Assembly (NCBI GenBank): GCA_032622095.1
Contig: CP136065.1
Location: 151,039,577-151,103,576, forward strand
Direction of reading: 5' to 3'
Length of the DNA stretch: 64,000 nt
Origin: Siphonodentalium dalli
Taxonomy: Eukaryota > Mollusca > Scaphopoda > Gadilida > Siphonodentaliidae
This document shows, in pieces, positions 13,132-25,719 of the stretch. The notes under the pieces were generated by a model. That model was not told the origin of the DNA. It was given only the letters and a program-made list of their open reading frames with translations, and made no database searches. Positions within the stretch are counted from its first letter, which is position 1. Every line of letters begins with the position of its first letter. A program made the position numbers and the translations under genes.

Positions 13132-16100
13132 ATGTCAGCAAGTAATGTTGTTACTCTGGATGAGGTCAGGGACTCGGACGCTTATGATTTCGCCGAGAAA
13201 TGGGCCGATATAGAAGGAAATAACGCGGATACATATTTAGAGCCTAACATTCTACCAGATAATGATTGTCATTATTTCTCCCCAACACAGGCCCATGACT
13301 ACTTGAATAAGAAAACAAAAATTTCTATTTTTAACTTGAATTGTAGAAGCTTAAATGCAAATTTCGAATCTCTGTGTAACGTTCTGTGCGACTTGAAATC
13401 CACCGATGAATTTGACATAATTGCCCTAACAGAAACGTTTAAAATTTATCAATCATCCGATTACCAAATACCGGGTTATCATCCCATGGAATTTAGATGT
13501 CGGTCAGACGACGACGATGGCAGGGGAGGGGTATGTCTATTCGTTAAAGACAACATTCCATACAAAATTAGACCAGATCTCACTGAATTCATTCCGCATG
13601 TAATTGAAACTGTATTTATAGAAATAAACCCAGGAAAGCATAACTCCCATATCATCGGTTGTGTTTACAAGCCTAATACAGCACCAAAAGCTGATATAGA
13701 TAAATTCATGGCGAAATTCGATGGTATTTTAGAAAAAATTAAAGATCACACGTCATACATAGCAGGGGACTTCAATATAGACCTACTTAATTTTAACACG
13801 CATTCCAAAACAAATGAGTTTATTAACAATATATTCACCAGAGGATTCGTGCCCATGATTACCAAGCCAACTCGAATGACAGACCACTCAGCTACTCTAA
13901 TCGACAACATTTACACAAACAATATTCGCAATGGACATAGCGCAGGCATAATTACATGTGACGTATCCGATCATTTCGGCATATTCTATAGCGAAACGCA
14001 TAAACAAATACACGCATCTCACACCCTCGACACAGGCCCAAATACCACCCAAAGATCTTTTAGCGCTAAAAATATCAGTAACTTCAAATCTGTTCTACAA
14101 ACATGCAAATTTGAATCTGTATTAGAATGTAATTCAATTGATCGTGCATATGATAATTTTCTTGAAATCTATGAGACTGCATACGAATTGGCATTTCCAC
14201 CCAAGAATAGCAAAATACCCAAGAAATTTATAAAACGCCTGCCCTGGATGACAGGAGGTTTGATTAAATCAAGTATCGTAAAGCAAGAATTATATACCAA
14301 GAAACTCAAATCAGCATCCGATCGAGCCACACATACATACTTAAATTATCGCCAATTATATAATAAACTTCTCAGAAAGAGCAAACAATTATATTACTCA
14401 CGAATTCTTGATGAAAACAAGAACGATCTGAAGAAAACCTGGACTATACTGAAGGGTGCACTGAAGATGGGAGGGGGCACTGTTAATCATACTAAGGTCC
14501 TTTTCGATAACGAGACTGTAATTACCTGTCCCAGCCTTATTGCTGACAAATTTAATGAGTACTTCTCGAGTATCGGGCGTAAAACCAGTCAACTTGTAGT
14601 GAATGAACACAACGCAGATTTTTCTGATTATCTCCGGAATAGAATAGAAGACCTTGACATCTTTGATGTTACCCCAACCACAATCCAAGAAATTATTCTA
14701 ACCTGCCTATCAATGAAAGCTAAATCTAGTATGGACTTTAAAGGGATAACCACTAAACTCATGAAGGAAACAATTGAAACCATAGCTCCAGCATTGAAAC
14801 ATATATTTAACCTTTCATTTGAACAAGGAATTGTCCCAGAGAAAATGAAAATAGCAAAGGTTGTTCCAATCCCGAAAAATAACAATGCACACGAAATTTC
14901 CGACTATAGACCAATCAGCATTCTACCTACTTTTTCCAAGTTATTAGAACGAATAATGCAAAAACGCCTAGTAGATTTTTTAACCGAGCACGATATATTG
15001 TACAAGCACCAATACGGCTTCCGTCCTAACCACTCTACTTTCCATCCAATCATACATCTTCTCGACCAAATAGCCAATAACAATGATAAAACAACCAGGG
15101 ATTCAACAATATCACTATTCCTAGACCTCTCTAAAGCATTTGACACTATAAATCATGATATATTAATTTCAAAATTAGATCATTACGGGATAAGGGGTAC
15201 TGCCCTGTCTTGGTTCCAAAGCTATCTAGACAACAGGCAACAATATGTTGAACTTCAGGGAAATAAATCCAAACTAATGGACATAACGTGCGGAGTCCCT
15301 CAAGGCTCCATACTCGGCCCCATAATTTTTTTAATCTACGCTAACGATATGCCAAATGCGACAACCATGAATATATTGTCTTATGCGGATGATACCACCT
15401 TAATGACTAGCGGGGATAACGGCACCCAAATTGAAAGTTATGTGAACAATGAACTACGTAATATCTACACTTGGTGTTGCTGCAACAAGCTTTCTATAAA
15501 TACAGAAAAGAGCAATTACATGCTCATGCACCCGGAAAATAACGACACCAAATGGAACACTATGAAAATTCTCTTAAATAATACAGAATTGAAACGCATT
15601 GGAAATCGTGAGCACGAAACCTCAACTAAATTTTTAGGCATTCACATAGATGAAAATCTATCATTTAAAAAACATATATCATCAGTCTGCTCCAAATTAG
15701 CGCACGCCATATATCATATAAATAAAGTCAAACACTTTTTCCCAGGCAGTGCCCTTAAAACGTTATATTATGCCTTAATCCAAAGTCACTTGGTATACGG
15801 AATCCAACTATGGGGTCATGTTCCCGAGGTAAAACGAGTCTTTTTATTACAAAAAAGAGCGATACGAATTGTGTGCAATAAAAAGTACAGGAGCCATACC
15901 GAACCTTTATTTAAAAAAGAGAAAATCTTAAAGGTATACGACCTTCACAAAGTCCATACTACTCTATTTATGCATGATTGGTATTACAACCGCTTACCTG
16001 AATATTTCTCGCAAATGTTCACTAAACGTATTGCCGGACCCGATACTAGACAACAGCGCCCACTATTCCTCAAAACCCCAAGAACCACATTTTCCGGACA

Positions 16101-16287
16101 GCTACCGTTTCATGCATTCCCAACTTCATGGAACAATTTAGATAACACCATGACTAAAACTCAAAGTAGGCACGTATTCAAAAAACACATCACAGAAAAA
16201 ATAATAAGCGCATATTCTAACAATATCAAATGCAAAAATCGAGGATGCCCAGACTGCCCCCAGATCGTATCCCGAAGTGTCACATGA
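13132..16287 (+). CDS. Non-LTR retrotransposon endonuclease/reverse transcriptase (intact)
   Basis: This 1051-codon uninterrupted frame encodes the replication enzyme of a CR1/jockey-type LINE. An apurinic-type endonuclease spans about residues 62-290, with NLNCRSL near 68, LTET near 105, GDFN at Asp213 and SDH at 279-281. The reverse transcriptase spans about 570-830, with YRPIS, FLDLSKAFDT (Asp665), GVPQGSILGP and the catalytic YADDT at 751-755. A Cys-rich tail (CKNRGCPDC) ends the protein. The enzyme nicks target DNA and primes cDNA synthesis on the element RNA. No separate ORF1 lies upstream, so the copy is either a single-ORF type or lacks its 5' part. The start is the first Met, with about 60 residues before the endonuclease. 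The intact frame suggests recent activity. Clade assignment (CR1/Rex1-like) is tentative. Confidence 0.93.
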   Translation: MSASNVVTLDEVRDSDAYDFAEKWADIEGNNADTYLEPNILPDNDCHYFSPTQAHDYLNKKTKISIFNLNCRSLNANFESLCNVLCDLKSTDEFDIIALTETFKIYQSSDYQIPGYHPMEFRCRSDDDDGRGGVCLFVKDNIPYKIRPDLTEFIPHVIETVFIEINPGKHNSHIIGCVYKPNTAPKADIDKFMAKFDGILEKIKDHTSYIAGDFNIDLLNFNTHSKTNEFINNIFTRGFVPMITKPTRMTDHSATLIDNIYTNNIRNGHSAGIITCDVSDHFGIFYSETHKQIHASHTLDTGPNTTQRSFSAKNISNFKSVLQTCKFESVLECNSIDRAYDNFLEIYETAYELAFPPKNSKIPKKFIKRLPWMTGGLIKSSIVKQELYTKKLKSASDRATHTYLNYRQLYNKLLRKSKQLYYSRILDENKNDLKKTWTILKGALKMGGGTVNHTKVLFDNETVITCPSLIADKFNEYFSSIGRKTSQLVVNEHNADFSDYLRNRIEDLDIFDVTPTTIQEIILTCLSMKAKSSMDFKGITTKLMKETIETIAPALKHIFNLSFEQGIVPEKMKIAKVVPIPKNNNAHEISDYRPISILPTFSKLLERIMQKRLVDFLTEHDILYKHQYGFRPNHSTFHPIIHLLDQIANNNDKTTRDSTISLFLDLSKAFDTINHDILISKLDHYGIRGTALSWFQSYLDNRQQYVELQGNKSKLMDITCGVPQGSILGPIIFLIYANDMPNATTMNILSYADDTTLMTSGDNGTQIESYVNNELRNIYTWCCCNKLSINTEKSNYMLMHPENNDTKWNTMKILLNNTELKRIGNREHETSTKFLGIHIDENLSFKKHISSVCSKLAHAIYHINKVKHFFPGSALKTLYYALIQSHLVYGIQLWGHVPEVKRVFLLQKRAIRIVCNKKYRSHTEPLFKKEKILKVYDLHKVHTTLFMHDWYYNRLPEYFSQMFTKRIAGPDTRQQRPLFLKTPRTTFSGQLPFHAFPTSWNNLDNTMTKTQSRHVFKKHITEKIISAYSNNIKCKNRGCPDCPQIVSRSVT

Positions 16288-16656
16288 CGGTTTCAACGTC
16301 AACACCAACCAAACGAATCAGTAGTCCCTGTATCCTCATCCGCCAAAAATACTACCACCTCATCTGAATTTGAACCATACACATGATATTGAACAGCCCT
16401 CGGGTAGTATCCAATTTCACACACTCTTTAACTAAGCCCTAAACTTATAAATTACATATACACAATATGTGCACGGCTCACCCGAAGCCATCTTACTATT
16501 GTTATTAGTTTCTATATTCACCATACTGGGGATGGCAGGAAGACAGTCTTGCCAGACTATGCCATCCCCCACAATATACGACATAATTTTCCATAATTTT
16601 CGCCACTATTATGTAATAGATATGTGTATTGCAAATAAAATATCCTATCCTATCCT
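16288..16656 (+). mobile_element. 3' UTR and tail of the LINE
   Basis: The untranslated region follows the stop directly. It contains an AATAAA at 16634-16639 immediately followed by a (TATCC)n microsatellite at about 16641-16656. Short tandem tails of this kind are usual for CR1/L2-related elements. I take 16656 as the approximate 3' boundary. Confidence 0.75.
16528..16569 (+). promoter_or_regulatory. 3' UTR hairpin of the LINE
   Basis: GGGGATGGCA (16528-16537) and TGCCATCCCC (16560-16569) form a perfect 10-bp stem. A stem-loop near the 3' end is a plausible recognition site for the element's reverse transcriptase, by analogy with other LINE families. Confidence 0.7.
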
Positions 16657-16925
16657 AAAGGCTATCTTTTGTAATATGAATTAAAATAAAATTTGGATGA
16701 AGTGAAAGCAAAAATTATTTGGTCACCCGCCTTTGACTTACTATAGTAGTCGCCCCGAACATGCAAGATCACCCCGGGGCAACTGGTCTTGGGTATGAGT
16801 ATTCACGCATCCTCAGGGATATTCCGGAATGTTAATACCGGTACCAATACTAAACCTTTAAAAGTGACTCAATCAGTCAATGGAAGTTTTACAAAATCAT
16901 GTGACCATTGGTGAAAAGAGTACAA

Positions 16926-17020
16926 GTGAAGTCGCCCCCATGTGAAGTAGATCCCATATGAAGATGACCAAATACGTAGACGACCCGACGCGAAGTCGAC
17001 CTGAGAGAAGTCGGCCCCGA
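16926..17020 (+). repeat. Degenerate minisatellite with GAAGTCGNCC core
   Basis: GAAGTCGCCC, GAAGTAGATCC, GTAGACGACCC, GAAGTCGACC and GAAGTCGGCCC follow one another at spacings of about 14-18 bp. A related GTAGTCGCCCC lies just upstream near 16745. Confidence 0.65.
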
Positions 17021-17025
17021 TGATT

Positions 17026-20000
17026 ATATAGGAATGTAATATTATTAATATTATTTTTAATGAGCGCGGCGGACAATTACAATTTAAACGAACACATTAT
17101 TATTACAATGTATGTATGTATATAAGGAGGGACTTTCCTTAGTCATTATTGTAAAATCGAACTAAGAGAAAAATTTCAACATATTGTTGGTGTGAAACTT
17201 ACAACCAATCTAGTGTAAGGTACGAAATTTGTAACTGTTGAATTTTTTTTAACAAAGTTGGGGGAAGACACCAATTAAGCAGCCCATCCATGTTCAAGCC
17301 CGCCCCTTCCCAACACCCATATCCCCCGGCCATGCCATGACATGATTCAGTTGAACGTGATTTCATAAAATAAGTTCATGTTGGGCGACAAACATGTGTA
17401 GTCGGGACTTTCGAGGAAGAAATATGTTGGTGCTGGCATCGAAACATTGTCCCACCTGGATCTGTCAATAATGGGCCTGTATTAATTAAATGAATATAAC
17501 ATCTCATTATCTCCTGACAGTAGATTTCTATTACAATTTGTCATTTATATAGGCGGGCATGATTATGATATTATACCTCTCGGGACTTTCAATATTTGCT
17601 TTCTGCCAATTAATGTCACTTACTCTCCTGTATTAGGTATTTATTGTACTATTTCTTAATATACCTGTTGTATTATGTAAACGGCATAAGCTAGAGTCGT
17701 TATCTGGTTTAAAATGTCAGACATACAAGACAATATTCGGCCCAAAGTGCAGAAATCATTCGCATAAATTTCATGATAGAACCGTCACAGCCATGATTGG
17801 CTTGAAATAGAACCGTAACACGCACACGTGTTGATTACGAGGCTACTGTTCCAAATTATCAACCGCTATCGGGATATTTTCTCAGGTATTTTACAGAAAA
17901 ATAACACGGGTATACTTTATACTCAGTGTTCGTGTTCAGAATGCGTTTCATATTGTATACGCCACGAAAAAAACAAAGGAATTGCGTTTACGTGGTTTGA
18001 TTTTCAGTGATAACATGTTGATATTTACGCGTTAACTCGCTAATTCCGAGTTAATTGTGATCTAGAGTTCAGGTTTCGATAACACGGCACTTCTGCAGCC
18101 TCTGTCCATTCAGGAAAGTATAATATATTCAAGATATCTATAATTATGCGTGATTTTGTCCCGAAAATGATTATTTTTATTCATAAGAAACCGTAACAAA
18201 TCAGTCAAGAACCATCACAATACCGGCGATAGAACGACTTCCGACGTAACAGTTCCTACACAGTGATAAATACAGTAAGAAGTTTTTTTCGGACTTACCT
18301 CAGAAAAACTTAATCAAGATATATAAATTAGGGAAGTCGGGTCACGATCTTTCTGCAACGTGGAACAACAAAGAGCGTTCCTTGTTAACACATTACTGAT
18401 ATGGTGAACATAAACATAAAACACATATGTTACTTTTGTGTGAAAAATTAAAAACAGTTGGATAATTGCTATGACTATCGTTTCCTTCCATTTTACGAAT
18501 ACACAATTCAAAGTTCAGTCTCCTCGCTACGCTGATTTGACCGCTGCCATCATGTGCACAGAATGTATTATATCATTTAAAAAATATATTTAAGACTTGT
18601 CCGTTACAATTAATTCTGATTTGATCTAACCAGTTTCCAAATGAATATTCAGTTTCTTTGACTGTTCAGTTTCTCAGAATAATGTAGAATGAAATTCTAA
18701 CCGACAACAGTCTTAAATTTAAGTTTGGTCCCGTGCATGTGATAAGAAATTCTATATAAAATTGATTTCAACTGATAGAAGCTGGGCAGTTGCCCTCGCT
18801 CATTAGTCCTCACCTATTATGTTATGCCCCATAATCTTTATTTTAAAAAAGATGGGTGGGGGAGAGATACACTGTCCTCCAAGCACAAAATGAAAACTAC
18901 CAGATAGATTAACGTACCTTTTATTCCAAAGTATCGAAATTAAGAATAGTTGCTTCGAATAAAATACTGTAGTCTTTCCATATATCATCGCACATTGGAA
19001 TGATTGTCTTCTGTGCCATATATCTTTTATATACCCTCAAAATATCAGACTAAATAGTATATCCTGATGCCACCTTTTGTCTTGGGGGATATGTTAAATG
19101 TATATAGCTTCGGGGGATGATGTCCATTTGTTCGCACAAATTACAAATGTGTTAAGATCCGACCACAACAGAGGCATACAACAATGATCGAACACGAGTT
19201 CGATGAAAGGTAAATCCCTATAATGTTTGGATTACTAATTGGGTCCTAAATGATTGTTTAATTTTCGAACACCACCCACCGCGTGCTGAGATTTCACACT
19301 TCCCTATATGCTTTGCCATCTAATGTCGGATGTATTTGCAGATGTCGACATGAACACCCCGCGGGCACGCAGTGCGCCTTTCATCATGTTTGGCGGCGGG
19401 TACACGGGGGTGATATGCTGTAAAAATAATTAATTTGTTATACATTGTTTCTGTCGTGTACCTGCGTAGATTTTTATTGAGATGAAATAATGTAAATTTG
19501 ATTGCGATAAAATCATAAAGTGTAATCTATTATTTCAAATTTCTATGTCGGGACAGATAACATGCAGTACAACACTTCAGGAGATGAACAGTAAACGCGC
19601 TTAAAGATCAATTGTCCAATTTTAATACCAAATTAGTCCAAACTTTCTTAAATTAATTTTCAACTTATATATACCGGGCAAAAGAAAAATACTCAGAACC
19701 ACCATCATTTGTATGGCAAAGGCATCGCGAAAATCCACAAAAGTTTCCACCAGTTTTACTTTGGAAATGAGTTGAGAACGCTCTTTTTATCCACTTTTTT
19801 GGGAAAGGAATTAAAGCATGTACTCTCGTTGTCAGAGACGACCATTGGTAACTAACTAACTAATGATTTATTGGACAACATATTGCATAGTAACAAGAAT
19901 CATCACAAATACCAAAAAAACTTACTGTATATATGAATAGAAATGTGAAAAATATTTGTGATATTAGTGCTGGTCTTCCTTCCCCTTTTGAAAGTCGATA

Positions 20001-20160
20001 TGTAAATGTCACACTGCATATAAATTGAAATTGTTCTCATTGTTTGATTTTCCAACCAGTTGATAGTGGGGTAAATTGCTGTTTTTAAATCAACAGTAGT
20101 ATATGTTTACATTTGGACTGAAATGGCAATCATTCAGAATTGTTGCAACCTTAGCGGTGG
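17026..20160. other. Gene-free stretch with repeat fragments
   Basis: It contains the inverted partner (18177-18270) of the repeat at 9.6 kb and two AAGAGCGTT motifs (18371-18379 plus, 19777-19785 minus). The sequence CCTTTTGAAAGTCGATAT near 19984 repeats the window's first bases. No gene was recognised. Confidence 0.55.
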
Positions 20161-21089
20161 TGTCATGATGAAAAATCGATGCCAAGGTGGGTACAAATGG
20201 AATTCTGCGATCCTGGGAGTTTGGTCTGGTTCAAGGAGAGCTGGTGCAGTTTCAAGGTGGACACCGCTCACCCATGCAACTGGAACCCTATAGCCACGTC
20301 CCCGTCAGACCTGGAATCAACAATTGTTATTGTGTCAGGCAATTACTTACCACAAACCATTCCAGTGTCGTCTGCGAGTATTCGGGGCACTGAGTCACAT
20401 ACGACGACCTTCGTAGGCTCGTTCTATGATAGCAATCATCTGCGTAGTCAGTTCATTGGTTCCACCCACGGGAGAGTTCTAACACGAGGTAATTATCCCT
20501 TAAACGGAAATGACTATTAAGCTGTGTCATTGCGCATTATAAGATTGTCGTCGCCATGCCATTCAGTTCCGAGTTGCTTACTTTTTATTGTAGTCCAACT
20601 AGTCAAGTACATGGTATATCATCTTAACGTTCCATAAACCAGGAAGTGGAATGTTCGAAAATAAAAAAAAACAAATTATACTGGTGCCGTCGATCAAAAT
20701 TGATCAGCGGAAACGATTATCAATATGTATGACATTGTGCCTGTCGTAGCAAATAACTAATGAACAACGAGCGGAAGCCCATAATTTAGCCTTGGCTTTT
20801 TTCTCATCAGTTTGCCCGAAGTGCATTAATTATACTTCCATGGTTATTACTTCTATATTGCTATTCTATTGGGGCCGTTTTCCGTAATTGGAAATAAACA
20901 GACACTGAAGGCAGTAGGAACGAGACATCTATGGGGCTGGTAGGCACCCAAGGGCTTCTGAAAATAAAGGTATTGAGATTTCGACCCAACGATTATGTAC
21001 GGAGTTATCGCCTTAAGATTATTTTTTCACTACATGTATTATCCATTATATATTTTGGAATTTCTGTCTTTATGTATGTATGTGTGTAT

Positions 21090-21480
21090 GTATATGTGTG
21101 TTATAGACTCGAAAACTGCTCTACCGATCCGACTCAAATTGGTATGTAGGCCTACTTTGATCCCGGGAACAATATGGGCGGGTCCAATTTCACGTGCGAC
21201 CGTGTCCTTCAGCTTGACCTCGCTCATATACGCTCAATAAGCATGTATCTGGACCTCGACCGATCCGACTAAACTTTCGAATGCAGGCCTACTTTGATCA
21301 CGGGAACAATATGGGCCGGTTGACCTTGACCTCGCTCATATACGCTCATATAGGCATGTTTCTGGACCGATCGAATAATAGTTTGTCCAGGCGCTGTATA
21401 TTCTGCCCAGACGGAGGCGACCACAAAGAAGTCCCTAAATAGCCCGGACGAAGACGAGCACATCAACTAGTTTTTAATAT
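21090..21480. repeat. Twofold diverged direct repeat
   Basis: CCTACTTTGATC followed by GGGAACAATATGGGC occurs at about 21150 and 21287, embedded in a longer similar block with ACCGATCCGACT. It resembles widespread 3' ends of invertebrate retroelements, but the family was not identified. The stretch 20526-21089 holds nothing else recognisable. Confidence 0.55.
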
Positions 21481-22339
21481 ACGGGACAATATCTCCGTCA
21501 AATATATCTTGGATACTGAACTATAGGTTACTTCATGCTCAGCATGTCACAGAAGAGTTTAAAAAAAGATCGGGTCGCGATTTCTTTGCAAACCCGTTTC
21601 GTTTCCGTGGGTTCCCCAGATATTGGTTCAATGCTAGCGACATCCAAAATATCATCGAGGGTACCATGCATGAACTACTACATATATGAATTACGAATAG
21701 GCTGCCACAGGTACGTCAATAGAATATGTGTTCTGTATATCAGCTGTCCATTTTCCATATCCGTAGTTACGATCAAGGCTTTGAGAAACCAAGCATGGCA
21801 ACCGAACATTGCATGCATTCATCGAGTCTACATTACTGACAATGACTTGTAAACAACACAATTAAGTAAACAAAATAATAATCACGACAAACATGACTAT
21901 ATCACTTTACTGTGAGTGGTAACTATACTATAAGCTACTCGTAATTTTATTTTTATATGTAGTAGTTAATTTACGAAAGGTGTCCTTGTCCGTATTTATA
22001 TTTGACTGCATGTTCGATCATTTTACACATAATAACCATCACTATATGTTATGAAAGGGGTTTTAATTTATTTCAATTTGGTTTGACGTCAGCTACATAG
22101 GCGTTTGTACATTTTTTGTTTATTAATTGTTATTTTGAAGATTTGTCTTGGTTCTTATTTCGTGATAATTTTGCGAAACCTCCCATTGCATATATAATCA
22201 TATACAATTATGAAGCTATCATACGAAGAAAACATATAATATGATGTATTTTCTTCAACTCAAGTAACTTTCATCGTCTCACCTTCAGAAGGTATATATT
22301 ATTATTATTTATTGTATTATTGCATTGGGTGAGGGGTAA

Positions 22340-23340
22340 ATACATATCACCAAACACATTAACTGCGACAGGGAGTGATAATACTCAACAACAGTCATAT
22401 AATATAATGTCTCGACAACTGTTGAGAGTTTTCCCCAAATCCTTGTTCAAAACAAAATTGAACTATCACCCGTATATATAGAGGGGCAAAAAATTTAAAA
22501 TATACCATTTTTCGGTCTACTTTCTCCACGAATCTCAGAAATCTTGCCATCTATATCAACGAAATTATGGCGTTATCATACTGGGTATCTAGAATTGTGT
22601 ATAGACTACTATATCATAGCACAAAATAATCCGAGCTCAATTTTGGGATGAGGGGTGACATAATCTTACATGTCCGACACATCACATGTGACAAAGGATG
22701 ACATCATTAGCCTATGGTCATATGCCTTGTACATTTCCATAAATTTCCAGAGTATTTACGCACATTATAAGAGGGCAAAACAATTGAAATCTAGCCATCT
22801 ATCAACGATATCATGGTGTTATCATACTGTGCATCTATTAGTATATATGTAGACTGCATGCTATATATCTTATAGCACGGAAATATCCCGAATTCCTGTG
22901 CTTTTTCATTTCGTCCTGCCGAATTTCCCCAATTAAACGAGTGACATTTTGCTGAATTTCGGGGTGAGGGGTGAAAAAATCTTACATACCACAGCATTTA
23001 TTAAAGAGGTTGGCATATACAGCCTATTGTCGTAAACAGTCGTATATACGATATATAGTCAAAGCAAATATTGATCTATCGCCCATTAAGAGAGTTTTTA
23101 TTAAATGGAAAATTTGAGCTTTATTGTCTATTTTTCCATAAAACTCAGAAATCTTGGTAACTATCAACGAAATTCAAACACTATCATATTAAATATCTAG
23201 AAGTATCTATAGACCACAATGTCTTGGCGTAAACAAATCGTGCTTCTCCACTTGTCTGTCTCATTTTGACGCATTTTCAAAAACAGCGACTTTTTGCTGA
23301 ATTTTGACTCACCTCTCAAAATCATCTTTTGCATCATTTG
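22340..23340. repeat. Three diverged tandem copies, about 330 bp each
   Basis: Shared landmarks recur in the same order three times: CTCAGAAATCTTG or its decayed form, ATCAACGA, a CATCT/ATCTAG block, and ATTTTGGGATGAGGGGTGA or a decayed version. Landmark copies begin near 22440, 22760 and 23090. Coding potential is absent. Confidence 0.5.
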
Positions 23341-23619
23341 TATATTTCATACCGGGACATATCTGGTGCACAATGTCATAACCTTCAAAAATGGTGTATC
23401 ACAAGCCTGTGGGTGGTGCAGATGGATTAAACTCCTACTTCTAACGATTTGTTTTTTTAGTTCGTCCGCACTGCGACTGAGAGCTTGCTATAATGACATC
23501 ACACGTCGTTATAAAAGCTGCTTACTGTCAAATCTCGGCCCTTTCGAGAACCCCGGGCTAGCCACCCGAACCACTCACTCCTCATTAAATTGAATTTCTG
23601 TCAGACAGCTCACGTCGAA

Positions 23620-23800
23620 CAGATATCAAATCATGTGGATTAAAGACGCCACATTTGGTGCCGTTTGTGTCAGGGATGCAGACAGGAGGGACACTAACAT
23701 GGATAAGAATGTTTAGTCGCCGATATCCACGACAGTTATATACAAGAAAACCATAGTCAGAAATGGTAACGCCACCAAGATCATATTCACCCCCGTGTAC
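23620..23800 (-). repeat. Dispersed repeat; inverted copy right of the Polinton
   Basis: Sequence around 23640-23740 (CATGTGGATTAAAGACGCCA, then AGGGATGCAGACAGG) matches the opposite strand at 42065-42190. This family also surrounds the Polinton target, so the element landed inside repeats. Confidence 0.6.
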
Positions 23801-24568
23801 GTGGTATCGCCATAACCGAGGGTATCGCCAAAACCGAGAATATGGGAAAGTCATTTTCACGTATATGATATGGGGATATGTTTGTTTCTCATCGTAATAC
23901 ATATATCGAGCATCGTATGTGTATGTCCACACGAAGCAGGAGTATGTATCCACTAGTTGTCATTTAGTTTTCCCAGATCAGACCATTAATTTTTTTTTGG
24001 CGAATTTTTTCAATGGTGTTTTTGCTTTTGCTCACTCAAATTTTCGAGAACATCCATTCACTATAGTATAGTTCCTGGACTCCCTCGCTTCCAAAACAAA
24101 TGCCGTTATATAGTTGAATCTGTCAATGAAGCATACGATTTGACAGAATTAAAAAAATCCTTATCGTTCTCAATATCCGCGCGATATGAAAGATGCGAAC
24201 GGCACAGATGAAGATGCGACCAAACGCCGAGTTTCTGGGCAGTAAATATGCGTATTACTTAGTTCTGATGAGTGTTTTTATATGTATCTGAGACTGATCA
24301 ATTGGACTGCGAATGTCATCTGAAATATGAATCCATAACATATTCGAAATATTGTGTGCATATATATTATGAATGTGTTTCAATTGAAATTAATTGAACA
24401 TCCATCTCAGCATTCAGATTTGCGATCTCAAGAACGTGAATGAATGATAGCGCGATGCATTGATCACACGCACGTGAATGCTGCCCTTTGCATGCATGCA
24501 CCTAATCGGATATTCGTTTAGTATTAACATGCTTGGAGTTTGTATATAGACCACATTGGTTACATGAA

Positions 24569-24574
24569 TGCACC
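24569..24574. repeat. Left 6-bp target-site duplication (TGCACC)
   Basis: TGCACC directly precedes the terminal AGTAGTATGG of the Polinton and is repeated exactly after its right end. Six-base duplications are the rule for Maverick/Polinton integrases. Confidence 0.95.
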
Positions 24575-25719
24575 AGTAGTATGGGGGGCTTGTTAGATCC
24601 ACATCTAAAAATAGATTTTTTGGCGGGTAAAATTGTTTGTACTAAAATATTTAAAAAAAAAAAAATTCAAAACCCAAATTGTTTTTTTTTAAATTTAAAA
24701 AAAATAACTTTTCAAAACCCAAATTTTTTTTTTTAATTTTTCCAAAAAAACAGTTTTAAAAAATCTCAAAAATTTATAATGAGTTTTCGGTTTCTTACCC
24801 AAATATCTGCCGAATGTCGAATGTTTTTTAAATTATTTGCGTGTAATATCTTTTGTTATTTTTGTTCAAACAAATTTTAAATATTTTTCATGAAACTGTT
24901 AATTTTATTAATCGATGTTTTGAATTAGCTTTATACCAATTATATGTGTATGGACAGGTCCGAGTCGCTGTAATTTTGGACATTGTCACCATCGGTATGA
25001 ATGCATACATTCCAGTGTTTATCAATCAGACGCAGCCCATACTCATATAATTGTCATACCTGAAATAATTTGACACCATTACTCTTACATGAATAATAAA
25101 GAGCGTTTATTCTTTACTTCTCTATCCCGATGAAGTTATTGAGTATATGACAGGTGTGCATTATCGCGAATTATTGGAAGTATTGAGATGTTGTACTATT
25201 TTGAATCACGATCGGACGAAGAGGGTTAATGCGAAATTACAACCCCAGAATGAACTGACATATTCGATGTAACAAATTTTCAAGTATGTACACATAATCA
25301 CACGCGACATTGGGGGTAACACTTAATTGGACGAAATGAGTCGCACCTTGGATAAATTTACCAAATGACTACTATTATATCTGTTGACAGCTATGTGTAG
25401 TCCGACTCGTTCAATTAATTGAAAGCATGTCTGAACATCATTACCTGTTTAATTGGGATATGATCACGTAAGGTTGATAAACTGTGTCATTGTTAACAGT
25501 ACTTGATAGTTATCAACATTACATAATAACCACTTATACATCCATTCATACTTACGCTCATAGATATTTGTATACCATGACTCCAGAACATAGTTAGCAC
25601 CGATGAGTCAACATTATATGAATGATATTGTATCATTTGATAGGTTCAGACAAGTTCGATGTTTAGAAATAGTTTTATACCAATTGTAAAATGTGCAGGT
25701 GTTCACATTTGATTTTAGG
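24575..25719 (+). repeat. Left terminal inverted repeat of the Polinton
   Basis: The repeat matches 39187-40336 in inverse orientation nearly base for base, the main differences being homopolymer lengths in the A/T-rich outer part. It carries one AATAAAGAGCGTTT site (25096-25109) and two copies, about 745 bp apart, of a subterminal block around ATCGATGTTT...TTTATACCAATT. It holds no gene. Confidence 0.95.

Noticed and set aside
20179-20520. Open frame of 113 codons on the plus strand
   Set aside because: Two overlapping frames of similar length, no domain, no splice signals that decide between them.
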